Source of the DNA: Aureimonas phyllosphaerae
GTDB taxonomy: Bacteria > Pseudomonadota > Alphaproteobacteria > Rhizobiales > Rhizobiaceae
Direction: 5' to 3'
Length of the DNA: 64,000 nucleotides
NCBI RefSeq assembly: GCF_900113065.1
Contig: NZ_FOOA01000014.1
Coordinates: 1 to 64,000 of the forward strand
Positions 48,593-56,648 of this stretch are shown here, one piece after another; within the stretch, counting starts at the first letter, position 1; every line of letters starts with the position of its first letter. A program made the translations under genes and the position numbers. The notes beneath the pieces are model-generated. The model did no database searches. It was not told the origin of the DNA and saw only the letters and a list, made by a program, of their open reading frames with translations.

Positions 48593-49083
48593 ACGATGCC
48601 TCCCCCTTTATCCAGGCCGAAAATGTCGACCGCGCAATTGAACGCATTCGCGGCAGATAGCACGTCCCGTTTGAAACGGAACTCCACCCGTCGGTGATGT
48701 GAGTTGGCTTTCGGGATCCTCTGCCCACCAAAGCGATTAAAGGACGCGCTCAGGTGCCGGAACTCGTCGCATCTCGCGTGACAGTGCCAGCCGGGTTCTG
48801 ATGCGTGCCACTCGTAGTCGCAGATCGAGATCGTTTCGCCGGAGACGACCACGCCAAGCGACGCACGGAATATCTGCTTGTCCTCATTCAGAAGCAGGCG
48901 AACACGGCAGTCATGTCCGGAGCAGGCGAACGTGACGATCCGCCACTGGTAGAGAGGGCCATACTTGTAGGCCTTCGCTTTAGCGCGCTTGGACGGCCAC
49001 TGCACACGTGGGATCTCGCCACGACGCCACTCGCCAGTCTTGATGCTCTCCTTGGGCGCCGAGATGATTGATCGCAGGTCCAT
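48589..49083 (-). CDS. Hypothetical partner of the DUF1828 protein
   Basis: 164 residues from 49083 (MDLRSIISAPKESIKTGE), chosen for the GAGG site just upstream; a start 10 codons earlier (49113) is also possible. Domain landmarks: PLYQWRIVTFACSGHDCRVRLLLNEDKQIFRASLGVVVSG and WHASEPGWHCHARCDEFRHL (Cys/His pairs). It overlaps the DUF1828 gene by 4 bases, so they form a two-gene unit near the prophage end, consistent with a toxin-antitoxin or anti-phage cargo. Confidence 0.6.
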   Translation of the reverse strand: MDLRSIISAPKESIKTGEWRRGEIPRVQWPSKRAKAKAYKYGPLYQWRIVTFACSGHDCRVRLLLNEDKQIFRASLGVVVSGETISICDYEWHASEPGWHCHARCDEFRHLSASFNRFGGQRIPKANSHHRRVEFRFKRDVLSAANAFNCAVDIFGLDKGGGIV

Positions 49084-49113
49084 GACGCCCTCTTTGTCGC
49101 CGGACGCTAGCAT

Positions 49114-49482
49114 GAGTCGGCTCGCAGAGGAGCGCCGATTTCAATCCGTGGATGTGGTCTCTGCTCAACAGCGGGGACGGGTGAGCCCGCCTCGACAACA
49201 ACTACGGAGGGCCTTTGGGCTCGCACCGTATTGCGTCATCGCGTCAAGCGTGCGCATATGGTTCGAGTTCACCGCCTGTTCCGTGCGACAAACCGTGCGA
49301 CAATGCGAGGGGCTGCGATGCTCGGCGTGTCAGCGCAATTGCCTGCGGCGTAGGGATTTTAAGGTTCGGAGCGCTCGCCTCCCGAATCCCCCTCCCTCCG
49401 CCAGATCTCATCTCCCATTGACCGCCAGATTTACTGCGTGGCAGTGGCCTACCCCCCATCAGGGGGCCCGGTTCGAATCCGA
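49114..49482. other. Non-coding junction with tRNA-3'-end-like sequences
   Basis: No gene was found. About 49379-49409 reads as CGAATCCCCCTCCCTCCGCCA, close to the 3' end of a tRNA-Ser (compare CTCTCCGCCA) but with a mutated T-loop. At about 49470-49480 a GGTTCGAATCC T-loop-like run follows. These may be a right attachment remnant, later disturbed by the insertion element starting near 49483. No full tRNA can be folded from either. Confidence 0.3.
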
Positions 49483-49486
49483 TGCA

Positions 49487-50388
49487 TTATGGGCTTGTCG
49501 GCCACGGCTGAGGTGGCCGGCGAAGTGGGTCGGGGTGGCGCAGTTTGGCATGGCACGGCGCCAGGTGCCGGCGGACGGTAACTAAGGCTCGAGCAAGTCG
49601 CCGTTTGTTGTATTGCTGCCGCCAGCTCTCGATCACGATCCGGGCCTCGGCGAGGCTATAGAAGATCTCGCCGTTCAGGAGTTCGTCCCGAAGCTTGGAG
49701 TTGAAGCTCTCGCAATAGCCGTTCTCCCATGGGTTGCCGGGTTCGATGAACGCGGTCCTGGCCCCGACCGCTCCGATCCAATCGCGCACCGCCTTGGCGA
49801 TGGACTCCGGGCCATTGTCTCAACGAACGTTGCCGGGCACACCGTGCGGAATGAAGAGGACATCCAGGACGTCGGTGGATTTGAGCGCCCGATCGATCCG
49901 GATGGCCAAGCATTCGCGGGAGAACTCGTCGATCACATCGGCGCAAACGCGTAGCGTTTGTCGCTGAGCATTCGGAACTTACGGCCGTCATGGGTTCGAC
50001 CCTCCACGAAGCCATAGGACCGGACATGGTTGGGATGCTCAAGCCGAAGCCGAACGCAGGACCCATCGTTCAGCCAGAGCCGACCGCGCTTGGGCTGCCT
50101 GGCCGGTACCTTCAGACCTTCCTGGCGCCAGATGCGCTCGACGCGCTTTACGTTGACCACCCACCCGGCATCTCGCAGCAGGGCCGTGATCCGGCGATAC
50201 CCGTAGCGCCCATACTGCGTCGCCAGCTCGATGATGTCGGCGGTTAGTGCCGCATCGTCGGCTCGCCCCTTGGGCGCCTTGCGCTGCGTCGATCGGTGCT
50301 GCCCCAGAACCCGGCATGCCAGCCGCTCCGACACACCGGACTTACGCAGGGTGTGGTCGATGTAACGCCGCCGCCGGGCGGGGCTCAC
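49487..50388 (-). pseudogene. IS3-family orfB transposase, frameshifted
   Basis: From SPARRRRYIDHTLRKSG through SYGFVEGRTHDGRKFRML, the first catalytic Asp of the DDE triad is Gly (SYGFVE instead of SYDFVE). A frameshift follows (to CADVIDEFSREC), then an in-frame TGA in the D-N-G-P-E stretch (VR*DNGPE), and another frameshift near the C-terminus that would restore SLSYRPPAPG. The domain ends with ENGYCESFNSKLRDELLNGEIF. It is non-functional. Confidence 0.75.
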
Positions 50389-50389
50389 C

Positions 50390-50681
50390 AGTTTAATAGA
50401 TAGCGGCCTCTTTCAGGATCAGCTTCTCCAAGGTCAAGTCTGACATGGCCTTGCGCAGCTGCTCGCTCTCCTTCTCGAGGTCCTTCGGACGCTTCACTTG
50501 GTCGGACTTCAGCTCACCGAACTCTTTCCGCCAGCGAAGTCACGTGAACGGCGTCACGTTGGTCATGCGGATCGCTTCCGCCACGGGGCGACCCTGCGAA
50601 AGCAGAACGTCAACCTGCCTCAACTTGGCGACGATCTCTTCCGGGCTCGGCTTCTTCTATCCTATCTTGTCATCCTCCATC
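50390..50681 (-). pseudogene. IS3-family orfA, two in-frame stops
   Basis: The translated frame reads MEDDKIG*KKPSPEEIVAKLRQ, then TPFT*LRWRKEFGELKSDQ, to LTLEKLILKEAAIY*. The first stop (TAG) is near the start, and the second (TGA) replaces the residue before LRWR in the HTH region. Otherwise the sequence is the IS407-type orfA pattern, so it is recently dead. Confidence 0.75.
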
Positions 50682-50831
50682 GGCTCGAGAGCCGACTTCA
50701 AAGAGGGCCACCTTTCAGGAGGCAGACCAGGATCTCCTTCGAGGGTGATGCAACAATGGATGCCGCTTTTACACGGTCAGTAAACAGCCCTACCCTCCGC
50801 TATCACCCGGGCGCTACCAGGAGACATGCCG

Positions 50832-51305
50832 ATGGGCCGGCCTCCGCTGAATGTGGGCGCCGTTGTCGTGCAGCTGCCGAACGATATGTCTGCGCGTGTT
50901 GACGCCGTGGTCGGCAAGCACGGTCGGTCGAAGTTCATCTGCGAGGCGGTCGAGCACGCGTTGAGACTGCCGGAAAGCGCGCTGGAACATAGAGACCAGC
51001 GCCCCTATTCGGTTGCGCCCCCCTACCAGATGAGTTGCGGGCGACGCTTATTAGGCGGGGAATGCCAGCGGGTTGGCGCAATCGCGAAGCCACCACTGCG
51101 AGACCGTCAGGATGTCGATGTTGCCCGCGTCACGCTCGGCCGCGAGGAAGTCCATGCCAGCACGGAAGTCGGCCGTCTCCTGGTTGATGAGACCGCCGCC
51201 CAAGTCATGGCCATACATGAACACCGTGGAGCCCGTCCGCTTCGCGTGCCCGACGACGGTCTGATAGGTGGACAAGGTAGCCTGCGACAACGTGTAGGAC
51301 GGTAG
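50832..51305 (+). CDS. Ribbon-helix-helix protein, 3' part reading into antisense
   Basis: GRPPLNVGAVVVQLPNDMSARVDAVVGKHGRSKFICEAVEHAL is an RHH (CopG-like) DNA-binding domain; start at 50832 with AGGAG 9 bases upstream. After about residue 70 the frame continues through the antisense of the deacetylase gene up to 51305, so the natural C-terminus seems lost, probably by the rearrangement that formed this junction. A truncated protein of ~70 residues could still be made only if a stop were gained. Confidence 0.4.
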   Translation: MGRPPLNVGAVVVQLPNDMSARVDAVVGKHGRSKFICEAVEHALRLPESALEHRDQRPYSVAPPYQMSCGRRLLGGECQRVGAIAKPPLRDRQDVDVARVTLGREEVHASTEVGRLLVDETAAQVMAIHEHRGARPLRVPDDGLIGGQGSLRQRVGR

Positions 51306-52949
51306 CACCAAGCCCTGATCGAAGATGCCGTGCTTCGAGAAGATCGGGTTGCCGATCGTGGTGCGGCCCGTCAGGAAGCCCGCAGCCTTCAGTGCCGCCG
51401 GCAGCTTGCCGGTGTGGAACGGATGCGAGGTCTCGATGAACGTGACGGATCCCGTCTTGGTCGCCGTGGCGCTGGCGGACAGCGTGACCTGCGTCGCATT
51501 CTCGATCGACTGGATCGTGGCGTAGTCAGGAATACCAATACCCTGCGAGAAGGCGCGCGCACCGACCATGAGATCAGCCGAAGACGTGACAGTGAGGACA
51601 GGGCTACCCGACGTCATACTCGTATCAGTCAGCGTCGAGACGTTGCCGCGCCAGAGCTTCGCCGCTCCTGCGGGGACCGCCCGGTTTAACTGGAGCTGCG
51701 TCGCGCTGATGACGACGGTAATCCACGTACCTGCGGGTACGTTGTCGCCAAAAATCGGCTGTCCAGATTGAGAGTTGGAGTGCGACCCGACCGTGATGAC
51801 GTTCGACCCGTCCGTGACAGGATTCGGGAGCGCAACGCGCGGACCTGCCGAACGATGCAGGCCGTTGGGATAGCAAAAGTGACGAGCATCGGAATTGAGC
51901 CCGTTGTCGGCCAGCCACTGCTTCCCTTCCAGAAGTTCGGTCACAGCCGCAGCAGCGCTCGCCCGGTCGATCATCGCCCCGTCGTCGCAGGTGCCGTCGA
52001 GCTGAATATCGTGCCCAAGCGCCTTCATGTCCTGAAGCTGCGAGAGCGTCAGTCGATTAAGCTGCCCGACCAGAGCCCACGGGATGTAGAGCGTTACCGG
52101 AATGCGGCGGTCTGCGAGATACTGACGCTTGGTCCACGGACCAACTCGCCCATCATCGAACGTGAGGACTACAGTCGGGCGACCGCCGTCCGTCGCGATC
52201 AGTGCGTCGACCTTCGGGGCAAAAGGGCTGGTGAAACCACCAAAAGCTCGCACGCCCATCGGAGCACCGTCCACAAGGTTGACGCCAGCAGTTGCCATGT
52301 CAGCTGCGCTCGTGAACCTGACGTGCTTGCCGGGAATCATATTGCCGAAGAGAGCGCCGTTCAGATCGGGATATTTCCCGATATTCGCGCCGGCGGGATA
52401 GTTCACGCCGTTCGCAGCCTGCCCGAGACGCAGATCCGCGCCGTTGCTGAGCTCGGGATCGTTACCCTTGTCCACGAGGTAGGCGAAAACTTTGTGCTTG
52501 GAGGCGTCGTAGTTCGGGTAGCCCGTCGTCTTCGTGACTTGGGGAGCCCCTGTGGTGCCTGGTGTGAAGACTGCACGTCCGGCCCCTTGATCCTTTCCAA
52601 CTGTGTCGATCGTTTGCGAGCCGGAGCCAGCCGCGACGGCGGACCAGTTCGTGGTGCTGTCGAAGCTCTCGATCAGGATCGATGCGGGGTCTGGCTGGTC
52701 GCTCGCATTCACGGTCGGCCTCATTCCCAGAGTGCGACCGGCACTGGTCGTGAGCGTCGCCGCGAATGTGCCGGCGGCGACCGCGCTGGCACCGACCAGC
52801 AGATTGCGTCGCGTAACGTCCAACGCAAGCCTCCCATCGTTCGGCATCCCGGAGGCGATGGTCTCGCCGCTTCCCAAGCCAATGATGGCAGCTACCAGCG
52901 TTCCGGACGTCGCACCAGCGGTGAGGGATGCCGTCAGCGGGCCGAGCAC
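51051..52949 (-). CDS. Phage polysaccharide-deacetylase tail protein, 5' end damaged
   Basis: 632 residues from the GTG at 52949; the frame is open back to 53043 but contains no ATG, so the true start seems lost. Residues ~1-80 mirror the window-left gene (GAGGGV before the start, ESFDSTTNW after). The catalytic NodB motif VLTFDDGRVGPW lies at ~260, then DARHFCYPNGLH, an inserted Ig-like module (~390-500), and the rest of the deacetylase fold (FMYGHDLGGGLINQ). It probably degrades or modifies host surface polysaccharide. Confidence 0.65.
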   Translation of the reverse strand: MLGPLTASLTAGATSGTLVAAIIGLGSGETIASGMPNDGRLALDVTRRNLLVGASAVAAGTFAATLTTSAGRTLGMRPTVNASDQPDPASILIESFDSTTNWSAVAAGSGSQTIDTVGKDQGAGRAVFTPGTTGAPQVTKTTGYPNYDASKHKVFAYLVDKGNDPELSNGADLRLGQAANGVNYPAGANIGKYPDLNGALFGNMIPGKHVRFTSAADMATAGVNLVDGAPMGVRAFGGFTSPFAPKVDALIATDGGRPTVVLTFDDGRVGPWTKRQYLADRRIPVTLYIPWALVGQLNRLTLSQLQDMKALGHDIQLDGTCDDGAMIDRASAAAAVTELLEGKQWLADNGLNSDARHFCYPNGLHRSAGPRVALPNPVTDGSNVITVGSHSNSQSGQPIFGDNVPAGTWITVVISATQLQLNRAVPAGAAKLWRGNVSTLTDTSMTSGSPVLTVTSSADLMVGARAFSQGIGIPDYATIQSIENATQVTLSASATATKTGSVTFIETSHPFHTGKLPAALKAAGFLTGRTTIGNPIFSKHGIFDQGLVLPSYTLSQATLSTYQTVVGHAKRTGSTVFMYGHDLGGGLINQETADFRAGMDFLAAERDAGNIDILTVSQWWLRDCANPLAFPA

Positions 52950-53257
52950 TCCGCCGCCCGCGCCAAGGGTGATGGGACGGCGCGCTCTAGCAGCGGCCTT
53001 GACGAAGGGGCTCTGCCCGACAATCGACTGCGATTTGTGGGCTCACAGCGGGCGTGTGACACGGTCTTCGACCTTTGCGGCTGCCAGCTTGCCGGCGCAA
53101 TTCGGATCGAAGCGTACGGGGCCTATCAGCGGTTGTAGTTGCATGCACCGAGGTGATCAAATGGGGGCGATGATCCATACCCACCTCAGTACTCGTCCGT
53201 CCGCATGATCGTCATCGCCCGTGCCGTCACCGCCGGATCGGCGGGTCCGGCGAAGCC

Positions 53258-53987
53258 ATGACCCGCCATGCCCGTTCCGTGCGGGCCGAACTCGGGCGAA
53301 CCGTCGGCGAGATCGCGGCCCTCGCCTCCGGCTATGCGGGCACGCTGCGCGTCGGCGCGATCCCGAGCGCCGTACCGATCCTGGTCGCCCGGACGATCGC
53401 CGTCCTGAAGCGGCGCCACCCGCGCCTGCGGATCTCCGTCGAGGTAGCGACCAGCAACCACCTCACGGCAGCCCTTGCCGAGGGTCGGCTGGACCTTGCC
53501 CTCGGCCGGGTGCTCGATGCGGACGCCGGGTCCTCATTTGCGGTCCACGCGACGGTCGACGAAGGTCTCGTGGTCTGCTGCCGGCGCGATTACCCGCTCC
53601 GCCTCACCGGCGAACGCGCAAGTTGGGTGGAGCTCTCGCGCTGGCCCTGGGTCGTGCTGCCGGAGGGATCGCCCATGCGGCAGATCCTGTCGAGCGCCTT
53701 TCGCGGCGGCGGCGCGCACGAGCCCGACGACGTCACGGAGACGGCCTCGTTCCTGATGGTGATCTCCCTCCTCGCCGAGAGCGAAGCGATCTCGCTTCTG
53801 CCCCGCGACATGCTCGCCAGCCCCTTCGGGCGCCCGACGATCGACGCGCTCCTCGTCGACTTCCGTCCGTCGATGGGACCTTACACCGCGCTGACGCGGA
53901 GGGATCGGGACAGTGAGGCTTCGGTCGCCCTTTTTTATCGAAGCGCTGAACCACGTCCTCCAGGAACGCGCATCACTGGACACTTGA
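53258..53987 (+). pseudogene. LysR-family regulator remnant
   Basis: The substrate-binding domain (TLRVGAIPSAVPILVARTIAVLKRRHPRLRISVEV ... DLALGRVLD ... WPWVVLPEGSPMRQILSSAF) is clear, but the N-terminal HTH is missing: upstream of MTRHARSVRAELGR the sequence no longer resembles LysR. At the 3' end a +1 shift near the TTTTTT run at 53931-53936 moves the frame off FFIEALNHVLQERASLDT*, whose stop is 53985-53987. Both ends are damaged, so it is not functional. It may once have regulated the sugar operon downstream. Confidence 0.7.
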
Positions 53988-54428
53988 AAGAGCCGCCAGG
54001 AGAGACCGTCATGGTCGGCTTTCCCTCTAACCGCCCGTCGCGCCCCGATCCGAGACCGAAATGCGCCTGACGGCCCGACAGAAGGCTGGTCGACCTTTAC
54101 CAAACAAGGCCCTGCGAAACCGGACAGTCCGGCAGCACCTCGTCCGGCCTCGGACAGCCGTGCGAGCGAACGTCGGAAAGTGGGCCATTCGCAAACGCCC
54201 AAGATCGCCGATCCGGCGGAACGTGACGCCTTGGATGCTCGCATCGTCCGATCATCACTCGATGCGCCACGGCGGAACGTCGGGGCAGCCTTGGGGTCGG
54301 CGTTAGAGCTGTCATGGTCGGAGCGACGCTTCGTGCGGATCCCTTCTTCGCCTCCTCTCCGGGGCGCCGCCGTCATGCCCTCCGCACCACGCACCGAGTC
54401 GCCCACGAAAGGCCGACGAGCCAAAACT
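53988..54428. other. Intergenic region before the sugar operon
   Basis: No coding sequence seen. Short GGACAG/CCGG-type direct and inverted segments occur near 54130-54170 without clear function. The operon promoter and operator are at its downstream end. Confidence 0.4.
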
Positions 54429-54438
54429 TGACGAGTTC

Positions 54439-54450
54439 ACGAATATTCGT
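54439..54450. promoter_or_regulatory. Palindromic operator of the sugar operon
   Basis: ACGAATATTCGT is a perfect 12-bp palindrome. Counting one mismatched pair at its edges it extends to 18 bp with TT/AA flanks. It lies 28 bases before the isomerase ATG and within the putative TTGACG-N17 promoter (54429-54457). The likely binder is the RpiR regulator encoded in the operon. Confidence 0.55.
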
Positions 54451-54478
54451 AAAGTTAAGTCAACCGAGCGGAGCTTCC

Positions 54479-55465
54479 ATGTCCCTTTCCCGATTCGCCA
54501 CCCGTCTGAACTCCTTTGGCTCCGCACCGCACCTCTACTGGCCCGACCTGTCGGGCAAGCCGACCTTCATGCAGATGGCAGAGCGTGCGGCGACTGCAAA
54601 GGGTTTGACGGACGTCGATCTGAACTTCCCGGACCACGTGAAGGACGATCCGGCAAGCGTCGGCCGGCGCATCAGGGACCTCGGCCTGTCGGTCAACGGC
54701 CTTGCGATGCGCTACTACACCAACCCGGCTTTCAAGCTCGGCGCCTTCACGAATCCCGACAAAGCCGTGAGGCGGGAGGCGATCGACATGACCAAGCGCG
54801 GCGTCGATGCCGCGCGCGCCATGAGCGCCGACCTGATGACGCTCTGGCTCGGCCAGGACGGCTTCGACTACAACTTCCAGCTCGACTATGCGGAAGCCTG
54901 GGACCTCGAGATCGCCGGCATCCGCGAGATCGCCGAGCACGATCCGGCCTGCCAGATCTCGATCGAGTACAAGCCCGACGAGCCGCGCGCCCATGCGCTC
55001 CTGCGCGACTGCGCGACGACGCTGCTGGCGATCGGCGAGATCGGGGCGCCGAACCTCGGCGTGACGCTCGATTTTGCCCATGCGCTCTACGCCGGCGAGC
55101 AGCCCGCCTATGCCGCCGCCCTCATCCACCGCCGCTCGAAGCTCCTCGGCGTCCACCTCAACGACGGCTACGCCAAGCGCGACGACGGGCTGATGGTCGG
55201 CGCGGTGCATCTTCGCTCGACGCTGGAGCTCCTGCGCCAGATCCGCCGCGACGGCTACCGCGGCGCCCTCTACTTCGACACCTTCCCCGACGCATCCGGC
55301 CTCGATCCGGTCGCCGAGTGCGAGACCAACATCGAGACCGTGCAGCGGCTTCTCGGCGTCGCCGACCGTCTCGACGCCGACAACCGCCTCGGCGAGGCCC
55401 AGAGCCGCCAGGACGGCGTCGCCAGCCAGAGCATCGTCAACGCCGCGATGATCGCAGCGGCCTGA
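54479..55465 (+). CDS. Sugar-phosphate isomerase/epimerase (TIM barrel)
   Basis: 328 residues from 54479 (MSLSRFATRLNSFGSAPHLYW), behind GAGCGGAGC. Xylose-isomerase-like TIM barrel: FMQMAERAATAKGLTDVDLNFPDHV, SADLMTLWLGQDGFDYNFQLDY, QISIEYKPDEPR (metal-binding Glu), GVTLDFAHALYAGEQ (Asp/His), GVHLNDGYAKRDDGLMVG (His/Asp) and GYRGALYFDTFPDASGLDPV. It interconverts a sugar or sugar phosphate. First gene of the operon. Confidence 0.85.
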   Translation: MSLSRFATRLNSFGSAPHLYWPDLSGKPTFMQMAERAATAKGLTDVDLNFPDHVKDDPASVGRRIRDLGLSVNGLAMRYYTNPAFKLGAFTNPDKAVRREAIDMTKRGVDAARAMSADLMTLWLGQDGFDYNFQLDYAEAWDLEIAGIREIAEHDPACQISIEYKPDEPRAHALLRDCATTLLAIGEIGAPNLGVTLDFAHALYAGEQPAYAAALIHRRSKLLGVHLNDGYAKRDDGLMVGAVHLRSTLELLRQIRRDGYRGALYFDTFPDASGLDPVAECETNIETVQRLLGVADRLDADNRLGEAQSRQDGVASQSIVNAAMIAAA

Positions 55466-55530
55466 CCGCCAGACCGCGCGCCGGGCCGCGAGGCCAGCCC
55501 GGCATTTGTCCAACGGGAGGAACCAACCCC

Positions 55531-56586
55531 ATGACGATCCGACTGAAGGCCCTCGTGGCCGGCTGCGCCCTGTCGCTCCTCGGCGCCAGCGCCTTCGCCC
55601 AGACGCTCGCGCCCCTCAACTCCGACACCGAGACCGACCGCATCGAGTGGTCGCAGCTCGACGCCAAGTTCGGCGCGGTTCCGGCCGCCCCCGCTGACAC
55701 CCGCATCGGCGGCGTGTCGAAGACGCTGACGAACGAATACTGGCGCTCTCTCGGCGAGGGCTACGAGGCCTATGCCAAGAAGGCCGGCGTCGAGGTCGTC
55801 TACCAGGCGGCGCAGTCGGAGGGCGACCAGCTCGGCCAGCTCTCGATCGCCGAGAACCTCATCAGCCAGGGCTTCGCCGCGCTCCTCCTGTCGCCGCAGA
55901 CCGACAACAACCTGCAGCCCGCGCTGGAAAGCGCCGAGGCGCAGGGGATTCCGGTCGTCAACGTCAACGACGCCGTGATCCCGAGCGTGAAGCATTATGT
56001 CGGCAACGTGCAGCGCGACAACGGCGTGCGCGTCGCCAAGTGGTTCCTCCAGAACCGGCCCGAGGGCGGCAAGGTCGCGGTGATCGAGGGCCAGGCGGGC
56101 GTCTTCGCCGCCGGCCAGCGCACCAAGGGCTTCTCCGAGACCGTGGTCGAGGGCGGCAAGTTCCAGGTCGTCGCGAGCGTTCCGGGCAACTGGGACCGCC
56201 AGGTCGCCTACGACGCGGCCGCCACGATCCTCCAGCAGAACCCCGATCTCGTCGGCTTCTACGCCAACAACGACGGCATGGCGCTCGGCGTCGTCGAGGC
56301 CGTCAAGGCGGCGGGCCTGCAGGATAAGGTCGTGGTCTTCGGCACCGACGGCATCTCGGACGCCTATGCGTCGATCCGTGCGGGCGAGCTGACCGGCACG
56401 GTCGACTCCTTCCCGGTCCTCACTGGTGAGGTCGCGATGGAGGCGGCTCTGCGCCTCGTCGGCAAGCAGGCGCTGCCGCGCGTCGTCTCGACGCCCCAGG
56501 CGCTGATCACCAAGGACAATGTCGAGGCCTATGCCGTGAAGGGCGACGCCCTGCGCGCGGTTCTCCTGAAAGAAGCCGCCAAGTGA
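55531..56586 (+). CDS. Sugar ABC transporter periplasmic substrate-binding protein
   Basis: 351 residues, signal peptide MTIRLKALVAGCALSLLGASAFA. Periplasmic-binding fold with RIGGVSKTLTNEYWRSLGEGYEAYAKKAG and AALLLSPQTDNNLQPALESAEAQGIPVVNVND, then GFYANNDGMALGVVEAVKAAGLQDKVVVFGTDG, the ribose/galactose-binding pattern. GGGAGG ribosome site. The ligand is unassigned, but the isomerase, kinase and RpiR genes suggest a pentose, hexose or related polyol. Confidence 0.85.
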   Translation: MTIRLKALVAGCALSLLGASAFAQTLAPLNSDTETDRIEWSQLDAKFGAVPAAPADTRIGGVSKTLTNEYWRSLGEGYEAYAKKAGVEVVYQAAQSEGDQLGQLSIAENLISQGFAALLLSPQTDNNLQPALESAEAQGIPVVNVNDAVIPSVKHYVGNVQRDNGVRVAKWFLQNRPEGGKVAVIEGQAGVFAAGQRTKGFSETVVEGGKFQVVASVPGNWDRQVAYDAAATILQQNPDLVGFYANNDGMALGVVEAVKAAGLQDKVVVFGTDGISDAYASIRAGELTGTVDSFPVLTGEVAMEAALRLVGKQALPRVVSTPQALITKDNVEAYAVKGDALRAVLLKEAAK

Positions 56587-56648
56587 TCGTCCGGCCGGGG
56601 CCGCACCTGCGGTCCCGGCTGACCGCGACGTCTCCGGGAGGGAGCGCC

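Larger units (their letters stand above)
49483..50720 (-). mobile_element. Decayed IS3-family insertion element
   Basis: Contains IS3-family orfA (about 50390-50681) and orfB (about 49540-50388) on the minus strand, both inactivated. Exact ends were not found; terminal inverted repeats could not be paired with certainty. It sits between the tRNA-like sequence and the ribbon-helix-helix gene. Confidence 0.7.

Noticed and set aside
49370-49482. Complete tRNA gene
   Set aside because: Only 3'-end-like pieces occur; the acceptor and anticodon arms could not be paired, so no tRNA is called.
49483-50720. Active insertion sequence
   Set aside because: orfA has two stops and orfB has frameshifts, a stop and a lost catalytic Asp; ends could not be paired.
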